Origin: Trichosporon coremiiforme
Lineage: Eukaryota; Basidiomycota; Tremellomycetes; Trichosporonales; Trichosporonaceae
Length of the DNA: 64,000 nt
Assembly: GCA_039545355.1 (NCBI GenBank)
Contig: BCJJ01000011.1
Location: forward strand, 330,702 to 394,701
Direction: 5' to 3'
This document shows, piece after piece, positions 30,346 through 41,246 of this stretch. The notes beneath the pieces are model-generated. The model did no database searches. It had not been told where the DNA came from and saw only the letters and a list, made by a program, of their open reading frames with translations. The translations under genes and the position numbers were made by a program. Position 1 is the stretch's first letter. Each line of letters opens with the position of its first letter.

Positions 30346-33228
30346 GGTGTCGGATGACAGGGGTGGTGGAGGGGGGAAGTGGAGCGAGGCGAGGGAGGTG
30401 AGGGGTAGGAACGGGGGGGAAGGTTAATCAAAAATTGTCAACAAATGTGTGTCGGACCAGTCGTGTGATGTTAGGGGGGCACGATGGCGAGCAAGTGTGT
30501 GACACAAGAGGCGAAGAAGAAAACAAGAAACAAGATGACGAAGAAGAGGGGGAAGTGAATGTGTGAGAAGAAGTTTTATAAGTGTTGACAAACAGATGGG
30601 GTAGCAGCACGGCAGTCGGGCATGAGCACGGCAGAGACGGGTCATCGGGTGCTCCATGGTAGGAGCCAGATGCGGAAGAGAACCGCACGACGCAGTGCTG
30701 AATCAGATGGCGGCCCCCGTATCAGGCGAGGGTTTGCTCAGCAAGTCGGAAGGCAGCAGAGGAGGGGGTCAAGGATCGGACTCGGAGCAAGGTGCCATCA
30801 TGACTTGGTGCGGATGACTGTGATCGCATGCGGCATTCAGAGTGATACCTGAGGTCCTGAAAATCATGCGACAGGCGGCGCCCGCCAGAAACGGCAGCCC
30901 AAGTCAGCCCGTAGGGCTAAGGGGGAACCAACTCCCTGACGTCACCTGGGCCCAGCTGTTGTGCTGTTGTGCGCCGGTGCCAGCTTGGGTTCTGCGGGCA
31001 CGCCGATGCCGGGTGGTAGGTCAGCATTTTGTCTCCATGGTTGGCGAACCTGCCGAGTGGCGAGACATCGGGTGGAACGTCTGAAGGTCTAGGTCGGGCT
31101 CCAGCACCGTGCCCTCCCCTGCCACTCCGCCCTGGCCGGCCGACCCTGAACGCGTTGATTCTCGTCTCTTGCTGGCCTCGGCCGCCTTGTCGAGTGACTG
31201 TCATCAGTCATGTGTCACTGGAACTCAGCTCCGCGTCTGTGCATCCAACTCAACCTTGCCCAGCTAGAGCCTAGTCAGGAATGTTCTGACTCCTGCAAGT
31301 AGTCACGGGGTGCTATTTCAACAAGCTTCCAAGCTTCCTGCTCACGCCATGCTACCTCAGATCGCTTCAAATAGGCGACAGAATCAATCCCTGCGCCAGC
31401 CATGCTTACGGCCGCAATGTCTGATCGTACTCATCTCAGCCACTATTCAGCCTGCGCTCCATATACGGACCTTCGGCTTCTGCGTTGTGAGTCAGCAGGC
31501 CGTCCGTTATATGTTCGTATCGCAAACAGCGGTCATCTGGAACATTCGCAGCGCATCCTGCTTTGGCGTTATGGTACAGCCGTATCGGTGTCAGTTCCTG
31601 CAATTCTATTAGTAGCGGACTGTTGCACCGGTCTGTGCGACATGCTGCGAGACATGGGGTGCTTGAGGTGAAGCATGCCGAGCCCGAGGCTGGAAGACCT
31701 CAACGACAGATTCCTGCCGGCATCACCCCGGATCCTCGTTTCGCCCGATCGTCCAACTAGCCAGCTAGCTGCTCCGCCAGCCTCGGCATTCACATGCCAT
31801 CCCGCGTACCAGCACCTAGACAAATCAGTCGCTCGGCGACCTTACCGCGGCTCATTCTGGTATGCGTAGACCGCGTCCGTCTCGTGTCGGGAGTCATAAG
31901 ACGCGACCAGATGGTGACGTCGACCTCTCCGATAGCTCACCTCTGATTCCCGATCGGATTCCACTAGCTCTTCCTCCAGTGCGGTTGAAAAGGCGAGCCT
32001 TGCACGTTCACGACTTCTCAACTTGGCTTTCGAAGCTTCGACGTCGAGACGACTAGACGAGACAGCTGGGAAGCCAGCCTCGGTAGACGGCCGCCGCGCA
32101 AACGGTCACTTGTCAACGCAGGCCTTCCTTTAGCATCACCGTGCGCCACGGTGCCCTCGGATGTGGCCGGTTGGCCGTCGCCGTCGAAATTACGGACTTC
32201 ACGGACGACGGACGAAGACGCCATCGGTAACTTGGGACGTGGGAGGGAGGCGTCAGCTACTCCACCTCAAAAGACCGTGCACCTGCTGGGGGGACAAGCC
32301 ACCTTCTTGCACACTCACCGTATCACCTTGCCTCTCAGCAGCAGAGCCAAATCACTAGACTGGGGATATCGCTCAACGACATCGACTGGCATGGCTTGAT
32401 GTCCCAGTTATAACCAGTAGTGCAGTAGTCTCGTGCGCAGGCGCACGGTGCCACCCACCTCGGTAACTGACGAGCCCTTATGGGCCAAGTTGTCGAATGT
32501 CGAACAACTCAACCTTTGAGCAGAAATGCTTGACGAACGCCCACACACTGATCCCAGTGCAACGATAGAACTGGATGAACGGATGACCTGACATGGGGAC
32601 AGTTGACGATGCTTGCGGTGGCGAGAGCGCTATCCATTGCTGAGCACGCCGTAGGCACTGTGAGGCTCACGTCCGTTCGAACGACGCCTTGGCGTCCTGG
32701 CTACAGTGCCTGTAAAGGTTGATGGGCGACGCTTGGGCGGTAGGCGACGGCGTCAGCGAGTGCACGAACACTTGCTCCTTACGGATCTTGCTCGCTGGGG
32801 TTGGATTCGATGGATGCGCAAGTGATGGAGAGCGACGATCAAGCACCGCCCAGTCTCCTGATCGCTTTCGCGTCTTGACCTTGTCTCGACGCCTGACAGA
32901 CACTCACTCACTTACTCACACCACTGCGCCACTGCACAAGTACCCCACACTCATTCACCCTCGCCCTCACTGCGCCCTCGTTCCTCCTTGACCCTCTAGC
33001 CCCGATCCACCCCGCCCGTCAGACCACCTCCTACCGCCAGGCCGCGCCCGATATCCTTAATCCTCCCCTGCCCCGCCTTCAGCTATCTCTCTCGCAGCCT
33101 TCCTCGCCCGGTCGACACCTACGAGACAGCTACAACTCCACCTCATCGTTCCCTCATTCGCCACCCAACTTTGACCACTTCTCCTTCTCTCTCACTGACA
33201 TCCACCAGACCCGGCGACCTCCCTCAAG
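30346..33228. other. 2.9-kb divergent gene-free region
   Basis: Between the MFS gene and the F-box/LRR-like gene. The minus-strand leader of the MFS gene (30360-30650) is pyrimidine-rich on its own strand, and about 32880-33220 is a pyrimidine-rich plus-strand leader. The middle shows only short frames with no coding character. A large upstream region on both sides suggests complex regulation. Confidence 0.5.
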
Positions 33229-36036
33229 ATGGGTACTGCCGGCGTACACGATCCGTTAGCTCGGCCAACCGAGACCAAGGCAGAAAATAATGCGCGTCGT
33301 CTTCGTGAGTCGAAAGTCTCAACCACTGGGAAGCCGGCGGCGTCCACTTCTCGTACCCATGTGCACGGACGCTGACGCCTTCGCAGTCGCCGTCCTCCCC
33401 CACATCCTCAATTCCAACCCAGACACTGGGTCCACTCTGATCAAGTGCGGCAACAAGGCTGTTCACGATGCCGCTGCACCGTTTGTCTACCGTGAACTCG
33501 ACGTCTACATCGACTTCCCCGGTACCCTAGGCCATGGCACAGTCGGTAACCAGATTCAGGGGATCGCTGATAAGAACCGACCCTGCTGCCCAGGATACAA
33601 CTCCAAACTCAAGCTCTGGGCTGTCTTTCGGTGAGTCTGGTACCCTCTTGTTCCCTTGCATTCGCCCTTCCTCACGATTTCTGGCCCCCGTGCTGCTAAC
33701 CTTGACAGAGACCCAAGTTACGCCAATCACGTGCGGGTCCTTCGCTTCCGGCAGCCCTGTTCGACTCACACGCCCGTGGAGATCGACGAGGGCACGCGCT
33801 CGCTCGATCGTACTGAGGCATGGGACCTGGCTGCCAGCCTCCTCGCACACCTTCCTTACGTCGAGGACCTGACATGGGAGACGAGTCTCGGCATAGGGGA
33901 CAGTCTTTGGAACGTGAGCTTGAGCGACCTGATATCCTAGCTGACTTGCAGACCATTTCCTCTGTGAAGCATCTGCGGCGACTGAAGATCATTGCTCCGC
34001 AGCTGCACCCCGCCTGCGTCACTGCCCCGCCAGTGTACCCGCGCATCACTCCCGCACTGCAGCAAAGCGCCCCACCAGGCTTCGAGACCACGATTGCCAT
34101 GGAGCCGAGGGAAGGGCGAGCCCGAGCCACGGGCATGAAGGGCATGGCCCTCGGTGTAGCCTGGGAAGACCTCGAAGAGCTCTCTCTGGACAACTTGAGC
34201 GCCCAGGGGGTGAGTTGAGGCGTGGCACATCGGCTTACAGCAGGCGCGCTCGATTGCAAGCCACTTCCAGATCATGACCAGTCTCTTCGAGGGTGTCAGC
34301 CCGCCTCGACTGCACACACTCTCGCTCTCAACGCACTTTGCAGACTTACGGCTTTGCGAGTCAATCGCGATGTTTGGCAGCCTTGGAAGTCTTAAGCACC
34401 TGACTCTTGCCACATCTGGCACGAAGCTGAATGCTGAATGCCTTCGTGTTCTCCTGGCTGGCTGCACTTCTTTGGAGAGTCTGCGCCTGAACGATGTCGA
34501 AGGACGTCTGGACAAGAACACCTGGAATCTGATCGACTGCTGGCCGCAGACGTTGACGTCCTTGGTCATTGACATCTCCGAATCGGGCCCTCACCATTCG
34601 TGAGCTACACTGAAACCGTGCATCAATCTGACAGCAGATGGGTCCTGAAGCACCTCGAGTCCATCGAAGCCATCCCTGTGGGCCAACTCAAGCGCTTCCA
34701 CATCCGCCGTGTACTCCACCCGATTGCCACACTGCCATGGCCACCAGCGAATGTGGTCCAGCCCGTTCCCCTTCCTTCCCATGCTCTTGGGCAGATCCCC
34801 ACTTTCTTCCTTAATCTCATTACAGAGGAAGGAAGTCTGCTTGAGGATCTCTGCATCGATTGGTGGGAGATGTCTCAGTCCGACCTCGAGGCTGTCCTCA
34901 CCAGCTGCCCACGCCTCCGCTGCCTCCAAGTTGCGGCGTCAACCTCCATCCTGGAGATCATCGGAATGACCACCGCATTCGGATCGGTGCCCGACCTGGA
35001 AGAACTGTCCGTTACGACGGACCCAATCCACGCGAACACCGCACCCAAGGCAAAGCCGTCCAAGTCTAAGAAGGACACCGCTAATCTTCCTCCCTTCCTC
35101 GCGAGGCAGATGGCTGAGACCGACCCTACGCTTGTCGAGATTCGTGAACTGCGCCGTTTCGGAAGACGTCTGCCAAACTTCCGCATCCTTCGATGGATGG
35201 GGAGACAGGGCAAGGGAGAGTGGCGCTTCTCGGCCTCCAAGCGCTCGACGCTGACGCCGATCGACTTTGTTCACTCAGTGTACCTCACTCTGCAGGTGTG
35301 GGAGGACTGCCAGAGGTCCACCTCGCCCGTGTACATCTTCGAGGAAGATGATGAGACCACTAGCATCGGTCTCTCCCTGGAGCTTCCTGCATCACCAGCT
35401 CGGTCTGCTTCCGACCTGCCGCCACTGTCGCGGACGACGACGGGTAGCAGCTGTTCGATGTCTTCCTCAGTGACCCCGCCAGCGTCCATCCGGCGAGGCT
35501 CCATGCAGGCCGAGTCGGTGAACGGGTCCGTCCTGGGTCTCGACTGGGATCCCTTGAACCGCAGCAGCAAGCCGCCACCACCTAGTCTCTCGTCGCCGAC
35601 CAGTACCACATGGTCCCAAGTGCAGATGCCACCAAGCAACAAGGCGTTGAAGAGTGCAGAGGCGAAGCCGCCTCTCAACCGACGACGCAGGGACTCGAGC
35701 AAGGCGTCTTCCCCGACCAAGTCGCCGTCCTCCGGCAGGTCGGCCGGGTCCAAGTCGATCCCTGCCAGTAGGTCCTCATCCCCCGTCAAATCCTCGCCTC
35801 CGGGCCGTGGCCCGACGTGCAGCTTGCCCTCAAGTCCGGTCGCGATGAGGGAGCCGGTGCAGCGCCACGTCCCTGGTGCAGCGCCTCCGACCAAAAAGCG
35901 ATCGCCGGAGAAGAAGGAGAAGAAGGCAGCCACGGCAGCGGCCGCAGCGGCTGCAGTCGCATCGGCCCCAGCGATGTCCAAGCGAGATCTGACCGACGGC
36001 TGGACCAAAGTCGGTGACAGTCGCCGAAAGAAATGA
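33229..36036 (+). CDS. F-box-like / leucine-rich repeat protein
   Basis: Six exons: 33229-33304, 33387-33630, 33709-33913, 33952-34209, 34241-34599 and 34638-36036, giving 846 residues. The intron at 34210-34240 is only 31 nt. Near residue 26 the segment AVLPHILNSNPDTGSTLIKC and the following AAPFVYRELDVYI fit the degenerate F-box-like domain common in basidiomycetes. The next ~350 residues are irregular leucine-rich repeats, such as LEELSLDN, LHTLSLSTHF, LKHLTLATSG and LESLRLND. From about residue 460 the protein is disordered, Ser/Pro-rich, with an Ala run and a basic end (VGDSRRKK). A substrate-recognition role in an SCF ubiquitin ligase is inferred; the family is large and divergent. Confidence 0.8.
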
Positions 36037-36668
36037 GCACTACTCAATGGCCAGTAGATCCATGAGCCCGACGAGCCATCCGGTAGACATTCTATTTCCC
36101 CCCCTCCTGTACAAAGAACCATTCAGAAGAGATCGAAGAGAATAAGTAGTATTCATGCAAAGTTTCATGTGTGTCAATACGCTCAGTGTTTGTCAATATT
36201 ATTGAATCTTGGGTCCTGTGGCGTTCCAGGACACCGGGTGTCTTGCAACCCAGGCGTCAGGGACGAACGCCGCCCGTTGGCGGACATCACCGCAGAGGCG
36301 CCAGTCCCCGGGATCACGGGCAAGAAACGGAGTAAACAAAGCGACTATACTCCGCCCCAAAGGCGGCTCGACGGCGGCTCGGGCGCCGAGGTGCAAGTCA
36401 GCAATTGCAGAGCGTGCAGAGAAGCCAGGCATGGTCTTGGCAGGCTTCTATTTGTGGTCCGAGTGTTGCGTTTCACTGGAATCTCCGCCTGGGTACCTGA
36501 AGTACTACACCTGAAGCATACGCCTGAAGCTCGCCTCGTCCGAGATCCAGCGGCCAGCACGGCCCAGCACGGCCGTATCAGACTTCTTTCATGACAAAGA
36601 GAGCGTGCGAGCGGTAGGAGACAAAAAGCACAAAGATGCATGATACATTTCGGCAGTTACAACGGTCT
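36037..36668. other. Convergent intergenic region, nothing seen
   Basis: Lies between the 3' ends of the F-box/LRR-like gene and the Zn2Cys6 gene. The reverse-strand frame at 36345-36641 lacks any recognisable feature. Confidence 0.5.
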
Positions 36669-38471
36669 TTACATGCTCATAGTGGTCGGGAACGAGTTCA
36701 GGTCCGGATACAGCAGACTCAGGTCCCAGTTCATGATATCGAGGTCGACGCCGAAACTCGGCACTTGGGCCTGGGACTTGCGGCTCCACACTGAGTCTGC
36801 AGCGCGATCGCCGACCTCCATCTCCTCGGCACCCCACACGCCCTTCCCGTACGGCAGATTCTTGAGCAACTCGGACGCGTGGTGCAGGATGAACCTGCAC
36901 TGCGCGTTCACGGGCGCGATGGCAGCTTCGGCCAGGTCGAGGCGGCGCGAGTCGATCAGCTGGTGGTTGTACGTGTACTGCACGAACAGGACCGCGCGGC
37001 GGAGACACAGCGAGGCGATGGCGATATACATGCACGTGTATGCGGGCAGGCGCCTCGGGTCGCAGTCGCCCAGTATGTCGACGACGGCGATCATGACACT
37101 CGGGAACCCGTGCAGGGCCTTCAGTGCTGCCTCCCTAGCTTCGATGAGCGGGGAGGGGATCCAGGTCGACAGACTCGCGATCCGCACCCCAAGGACGAAC
37201 TGGATCAGCCGCGCGTCGTTGCGCACTGCCCTGTTCTCGCTGTCGCTGACGTAGAGCGCTGCGGCGTCGAAGGCTGCCTTCCACGTCAGCTGCAGACCAG
37301 CGACCTCCTCTGCGTCGTAGCTCAGGGCGTGCTCGAGGTCGTTCAGCCGCATGGCGAGGGGGAGGAAGGCGCTGACCACGGCGCCCTCGGCTCGCAGGTG
37401 TGCGTGCGCAGCCTGCACGCTCTCCCGCTTTGAAGGGGGGAGGCGCGGCGCCACCAGCGGAGGTAACGTCACACTCTTGCCGTACATGAGCGAGAGGAGG
37501 GAATAGCGGTTCACGACCGCGGTCCAAAGCAGGAGCTGGAAACGCATTTCGTCCCAGTGCTCACTGTCTAGGTCGGCGCGGAGGGCGGCTTCGGCGACGG
37601 TTTGCATGCCCAGGTTCGAGCCCATCGAGTACGCCAGCGCAATGAGGCGGAATGCGGAGGGGGTGACGGGAGCTTGCTCGGGGACCTTGCCCTCTGAACC
37701 GGGCTCGTCCTCTGCCTGTCCAGGCGCAAGACTCAGGATGAGCAAGGCAAGGACGACGTCGCGAGTTGAATGTCCCGCCATGGCGAGCAGGACCCCCTCG
37801 TCCACGAGCGGGCGCGCGATCCCAGCCAGACTGGGGACGAACTGCAGCATGGCCGTCTGCACGAAGGGATCCTCTGGCACCGGCGTCGAGACGGCAGTGA
37901 AGGGCGGGAGGGGGAGGAGGCTGGTGATCCTTGCCTTGAACTGGTGCCAGGCCATCTCGATCTGGTCCGGCGAGAGGCCCACAGACGTAGGGGACCGGTA
38001 GGGACGGGTACACGCTGGGGAGAAGAGGGTCTCATCGTGCTGCACCTGGTGGTACATCCCGGCCAGTTGCAGTGCGCCCTTCATGAGTCGAGGTTCCGGC
38101 GGCGCATTGTTGAAGTTTGGCGCACGCGGCGTCGACGGTCCAGCCTGGCCGGGCGAGTAGTGGTAGCTTGGCGGCGGTGGGGGATGGCGAGCCATGCGCT
38201 CGAGGCTTGCTAAGCGTCCCTCCGTCTCGGCGAGACGGGCGCGGAGGGCGCGCACATCCTCGCCGTTTCCTGGGTGTTCGCTGCCTGGAGTTCCGAAGCG
38301 TTCTTCAGACGGCGCGACGTACGCGCCCACGATTGCCTGGAGGGAGCACTGCTTGCGGCGCCGGCGGCAGTGTCCGCACCCCTCGGGTGTGACGTCCTCG
38401 CAGCGAGTTTTTGAGTTGACGCACGCCTCGCACGCGCGGAACAGTTTCGGTCTCTTGGGTGCGGGGGGCAT
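36669..38471 (-). CDS. Zn2Cys6 binuclear-cluster transcription factor
   Basis: Single exon of 600 residues. The DNA-binding cluster is at the very N-terminus: six cysteines at 14, 17, 24, 32, 35 and 42 with spacing CX2CX6CX7CX2CX6C, preceded by the basic PKRPKLFR. A linker with a short coiled-coil (LRARLAETEGRLASLERMAR) could mediate dimerisation. From about residue 180 to 540 lies the helical fungal transcription-factor middle domain, with segments such as LIALAYSMGSNLGMQTVAEA. The acidic C-terminus may activate. Zinc-cluster proteins bind CGG-type half-sites; the regulated pathway is unknown, though an orphan gene sits divergently 391 bp away. Confidence 0.9.
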   Translation of the reverse strand: MPPAPKRPKLFRACEACVNSKTRCEDVTPEGCGHCRRRRKQCSLQAIVGAYVAPSEERFGTPGSEHPGNGEDVRALRARLAETEGRLASLERMARHPPPPPSYHYSPGQAGPSTPRAPNFNNAPPEPRLMKGALQLAGMYHQVQHDETLFSPACTRPYRSPTSVGLSPDQIEMAWHQFKARITSLLPLPPFTAVSTPVPEDPFVQTAMLQFVPSLAGIARPLVDEGVLLAMAGHSTRDVVLALLILSLAPGQAEDEPGSEGKVPEQAPVTPSAFRLIALAYSMGSNLGMQTVAEAALRADLDSEHWDEMRFQLLLWTAVVNRYSLLSLMYGKSVTLPPLVAPRLPPSKRESVQAAHAHLRAEGAVVSAFLPLAMRLNDLEHALSYDAEEVAGLQLTWKAAFDAAALYVSDSENRAVRNDARLIQFVLGVRIASLSTWIPSPLIEAREAALKALHGFPSVMIAVVDILGDCDPRRLPAYTCMYIAIASLCLRRAVLFVQYTYNHQLIDSRRLDLAEAAIAPVNAQCRFILHHASELLKNLPYGKGVWGAEEMEVGDRAADSVWSRKSQAQVPSFGVDLDIMNWDLSLLYPDLNSFPTTMSM

Positions 38472-38862
38472 CTCGAACGTGGTACGAGATATATATAGAT
38501 AGATAGATGGGCGATAAGGTTCGGAGTGACGTCGGGATGGCGTCGCAGAGTCCGAGTGATGTCCGAGAGGAGGTCCGAGATGAACTCGGACGACACGACA
38601 TGGGATTCCCGCTTCCTCTCACTGCAGGACGCTCGGACCACCACCGCATCGCCTCGGGGGTACCGAGGCTGTGCCGGGCGCTCCACACTACCGCCTCTGC
38701 TCCCGTTATCACGTGACTATTAGAAGCATGATGAGATGAGACACCTCCACTCGAGATCTGAAACGTCACTGCGCTACGCGCTGCGCGGTCTGTGACTGAG
38801 CGGCCAACTGGGTCCAACGGACGAGGAAGACACCGATCGATGTGAACTCTGCACTCATCATC
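38472..38862. promoter_or_regulatory. Divergent promoter with GATA microsatellite and CACGTG site
   Basis: TAGATAGATAGAT repeats at 38496-38508 lie just upstream of the Zn2Cys6 start. They present clustered GATA-factor cores. ATCACGTGAC, an E-box, is near 38708-38717. The region serves the Zn2Cys6 gene and the orphan at 38863. Confidence 0.4.
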
Positions 38863-40249
38863 ATGGCTGAGCTCGTTTTCCGAGGCTCGCTCCGCTGCGA
38901 TCCTCTTTCCGCCGTTCCGCTCGAGGCGCCGGTACACATCGAGCGTGTGGTCCTCTCGCCGGAAACCGATGGGTGAGCTACCCAGCCGTTCAACGTGCAA
39001 TAGCTAACGCCAGCCCGAGCTTCACCGCCGACGTGCTATACAACTTGTCTCCGACTGAGCCGGATGATGCACTCGAGCGGCTGAGCGTGCGCGTTATGCA
39101 CACCGCCGAGCTTATGCTCGACATGCCTCCAGGTGTAAGCTGCTTTGAAGTTCGCCAAGCTGAATTCAGTCCGCAACGACTCGCCTGTTGATGAACGCCC
39201 CGGCTCGGCTGACCGTCGAAGTGTACGGCTACCCCTCTGCTTCAGCAAGACTGTCAGAGAAGACGATGGCAGAGCTTCAGCTCCCCGATGCTGTCGAGCT
39301 ACTGGCCGCTCTACCTGACCCGAGAGTCTTGCCGTCACTGCGGCTGCTGGCGAAGACAGGTCACTTCACGCTCGCCGAGGCTTTGGTGTCACCGCATCTG
39401 GCTGCTCTCGTTGGTGCAGGTGATGACACCGTGTTACGCGCGGTTCTCGGACTGGATGGCAAACAGGCGCTCGACTTTGACCTGGCTGAGGCGTTGCGTG
39501 CCCTTCCTCGTCTCGACACTCCGAGGGAAGCGGCCTATCCGACGACACAGTCGCCGCTCGCGCTGTCCCTCTCGCTCTTGCGTGCACAGGCGGTTAGCAC
39601 GCATGCTCAAGCGCCTGCTGCACTCGCAACAGTCGTCCGTCTCCTCTCTCCCCTTGCCTCGGAGCCCGAAACAGCAAGCGCGCTCAGCCGTGTGCTGCCC
39701 GAGATGGCCGCTCGCGCAATCACTGCTGGGGAAGATGTGACTTTGGACACACCTCCGGAGCACGCCCGTGCTGTGCTCGCAACGCTGGCACCGCTGCTCG
39801 CTGGCGAGGCGTGGGGCAAGTCCACTGCTCCCGCGGCCACCAAGCTTGCGCGAGCCTACTCACCCGACCCGGCGTTCTGGCGGCCCGCAACCGCCGACCC
39901 AGGGCTAGGTATTTCCGGCATCCAGCTCTCAGTCTCTGCAAGCGGGGAAGGCGAGCGCCTTAGCCGTGCGCTGGACACCGGCACAGGACACGGCTTACAG
40001 CCCACCGCGGCGGACACACTAGCGGCGCTGGCCCCCGAGCTCGTCGCAAGCCTCGGCACCGCTGTGCAGCCACCGCTCGGACTGCCGAGCACGATTGCGG
40101 CGGGCGTCGGCAACGCTTCTGACTATGCCGGCAAGGTATACTCGGCGCACGAGTTCAGGAGGGAGAGGGACACGACGAGCGGACTCGGGCTCGGCGCTAC
40201 CGGCGTTGGAAGGAAGGCGAGCAGACATGTTGACGAGTTCGGGCGTTAA
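38863..40249 (+). CDS. Orphan protein with Ala/Leu-rich helical body
   Basis: Three exons, 38863-38972, 39014-39134 and 39170-40249, join to 436 residues; the second junction uses the GTAAGC donor at 39135. The N-terminal ~110 residues look beta-rich (for example PVHIERVVLSPETDG and ARLTVEVYGYP). A long Ala/Leu-rich section follows (LLAALPDPRVLPSLRLLAKT and similar), suggesting helical hairpins, and the last ~100 residues are Gly/Ala/Ser-rich and likely disordered. There is no signal peptide or membrane span. I do not recognise the family. It is divergent to the zinc-cluster factor. Confidence 0.75.
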
Positions 40250-41246
40250 CATAGGAACAAGCACAGGTTGTAACATTCATGCACTGTATAGACTAGATGA
40301 TGCCCAACTGGGAAGATTGAACCTGGTCGTGTGAGGCTGCTTGTTGATGGAGCAGCTTTAGCGGGCTATCACGCTGCTCGTTGCTCGCTTTTCGCTTTTC
40401 GGCGCCGAGGCAGCTGGCTCTCATGAGTCCCCGATTGTCAATGCATCAATCACATCGGCATCAGAACAACACTCAATATACACTGGCTGCCGATCATCTG
40501 CTACAAGCGCGATTCGTCCACACTGAGCATGGCCAACGTACCGCATCAGTTGTTCGATTCTTCTCCTGTATGAGATCATGGTGCATGCACTTCGATGCCG
40601 GAGGCTGCCGGACGCTCCTCGGGTTAGTGACCGCAACCATGGTGCTGCAGTCACGTGTTGTAAGTGTCAGTGCGGAAGTTGGACATGGACGCGTTTGGCA
40701 CGCCGGACATTGCCCACCCGCGGCCGGTTATGAACGCTAGTGCCGGCAACAAACCGGCAGGAGCAAGTCGGCAACCTCCCTTCATGTATGTACTGGCCCG
40801 CAGCATACGATGGAGAGTTTGCCTGGCTAGTTCGGAAAATCCTTCTGCATTGAGAGGAGGACTCTGTGGTGGGACTGAGTGGTTCGGTTGCAGTTGGGCT
40901 CCATCCCAGGTACCAGGCAACCTGGGGTACGCTGGGGGCGGGGGGTGCCGCTGGAGTCGGGCATGGCCGACGCCGTCTGACGCAAGCTGGGCTGATTGGG
41001 CGGGGTTCGGCCTTCGTTTGCTCACGCTCTCCACATTACCAAGGCACATGCCCCGTATAGCCCACTGGGCTGGTGCTGCTGTTGCAGCTGGCACTGGTGT
41101 GGGTGCGGGATGCACTCGGCCGCAAGCATATCCTCGAGAATACCGAGGACAGACGAAGCCAGCCCGTTAATAGTTCCATAACGCAGCGGGATCCTTTCAG
41201 CACCTCACTCTCTACTCTACACGCTCACCGGGTCGACGAGTAACAC
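40250..41246. other. Intergenic, nothing clearly functional
   Basis: About 1 kb between two plus-strand genes. A CACGTG occurs near 40653. The last ~50 bases are a pyrimidine-rich leader for the acyl-CoA synthetase. The frame at 40664-41170 has no recognisable feature. Confidence 0.5.

Noticed and set aside
28426..30357. 643-codon open frame on the plus strand exactly opposite the MFS exporter
   Set aside because: It mirrors the transporter, is made of low-complexity Glu/Gly/Asp/Val sequence without hydrophobic structure, and is explained by GC-rich codon use that avoids stops on the opposite strand.
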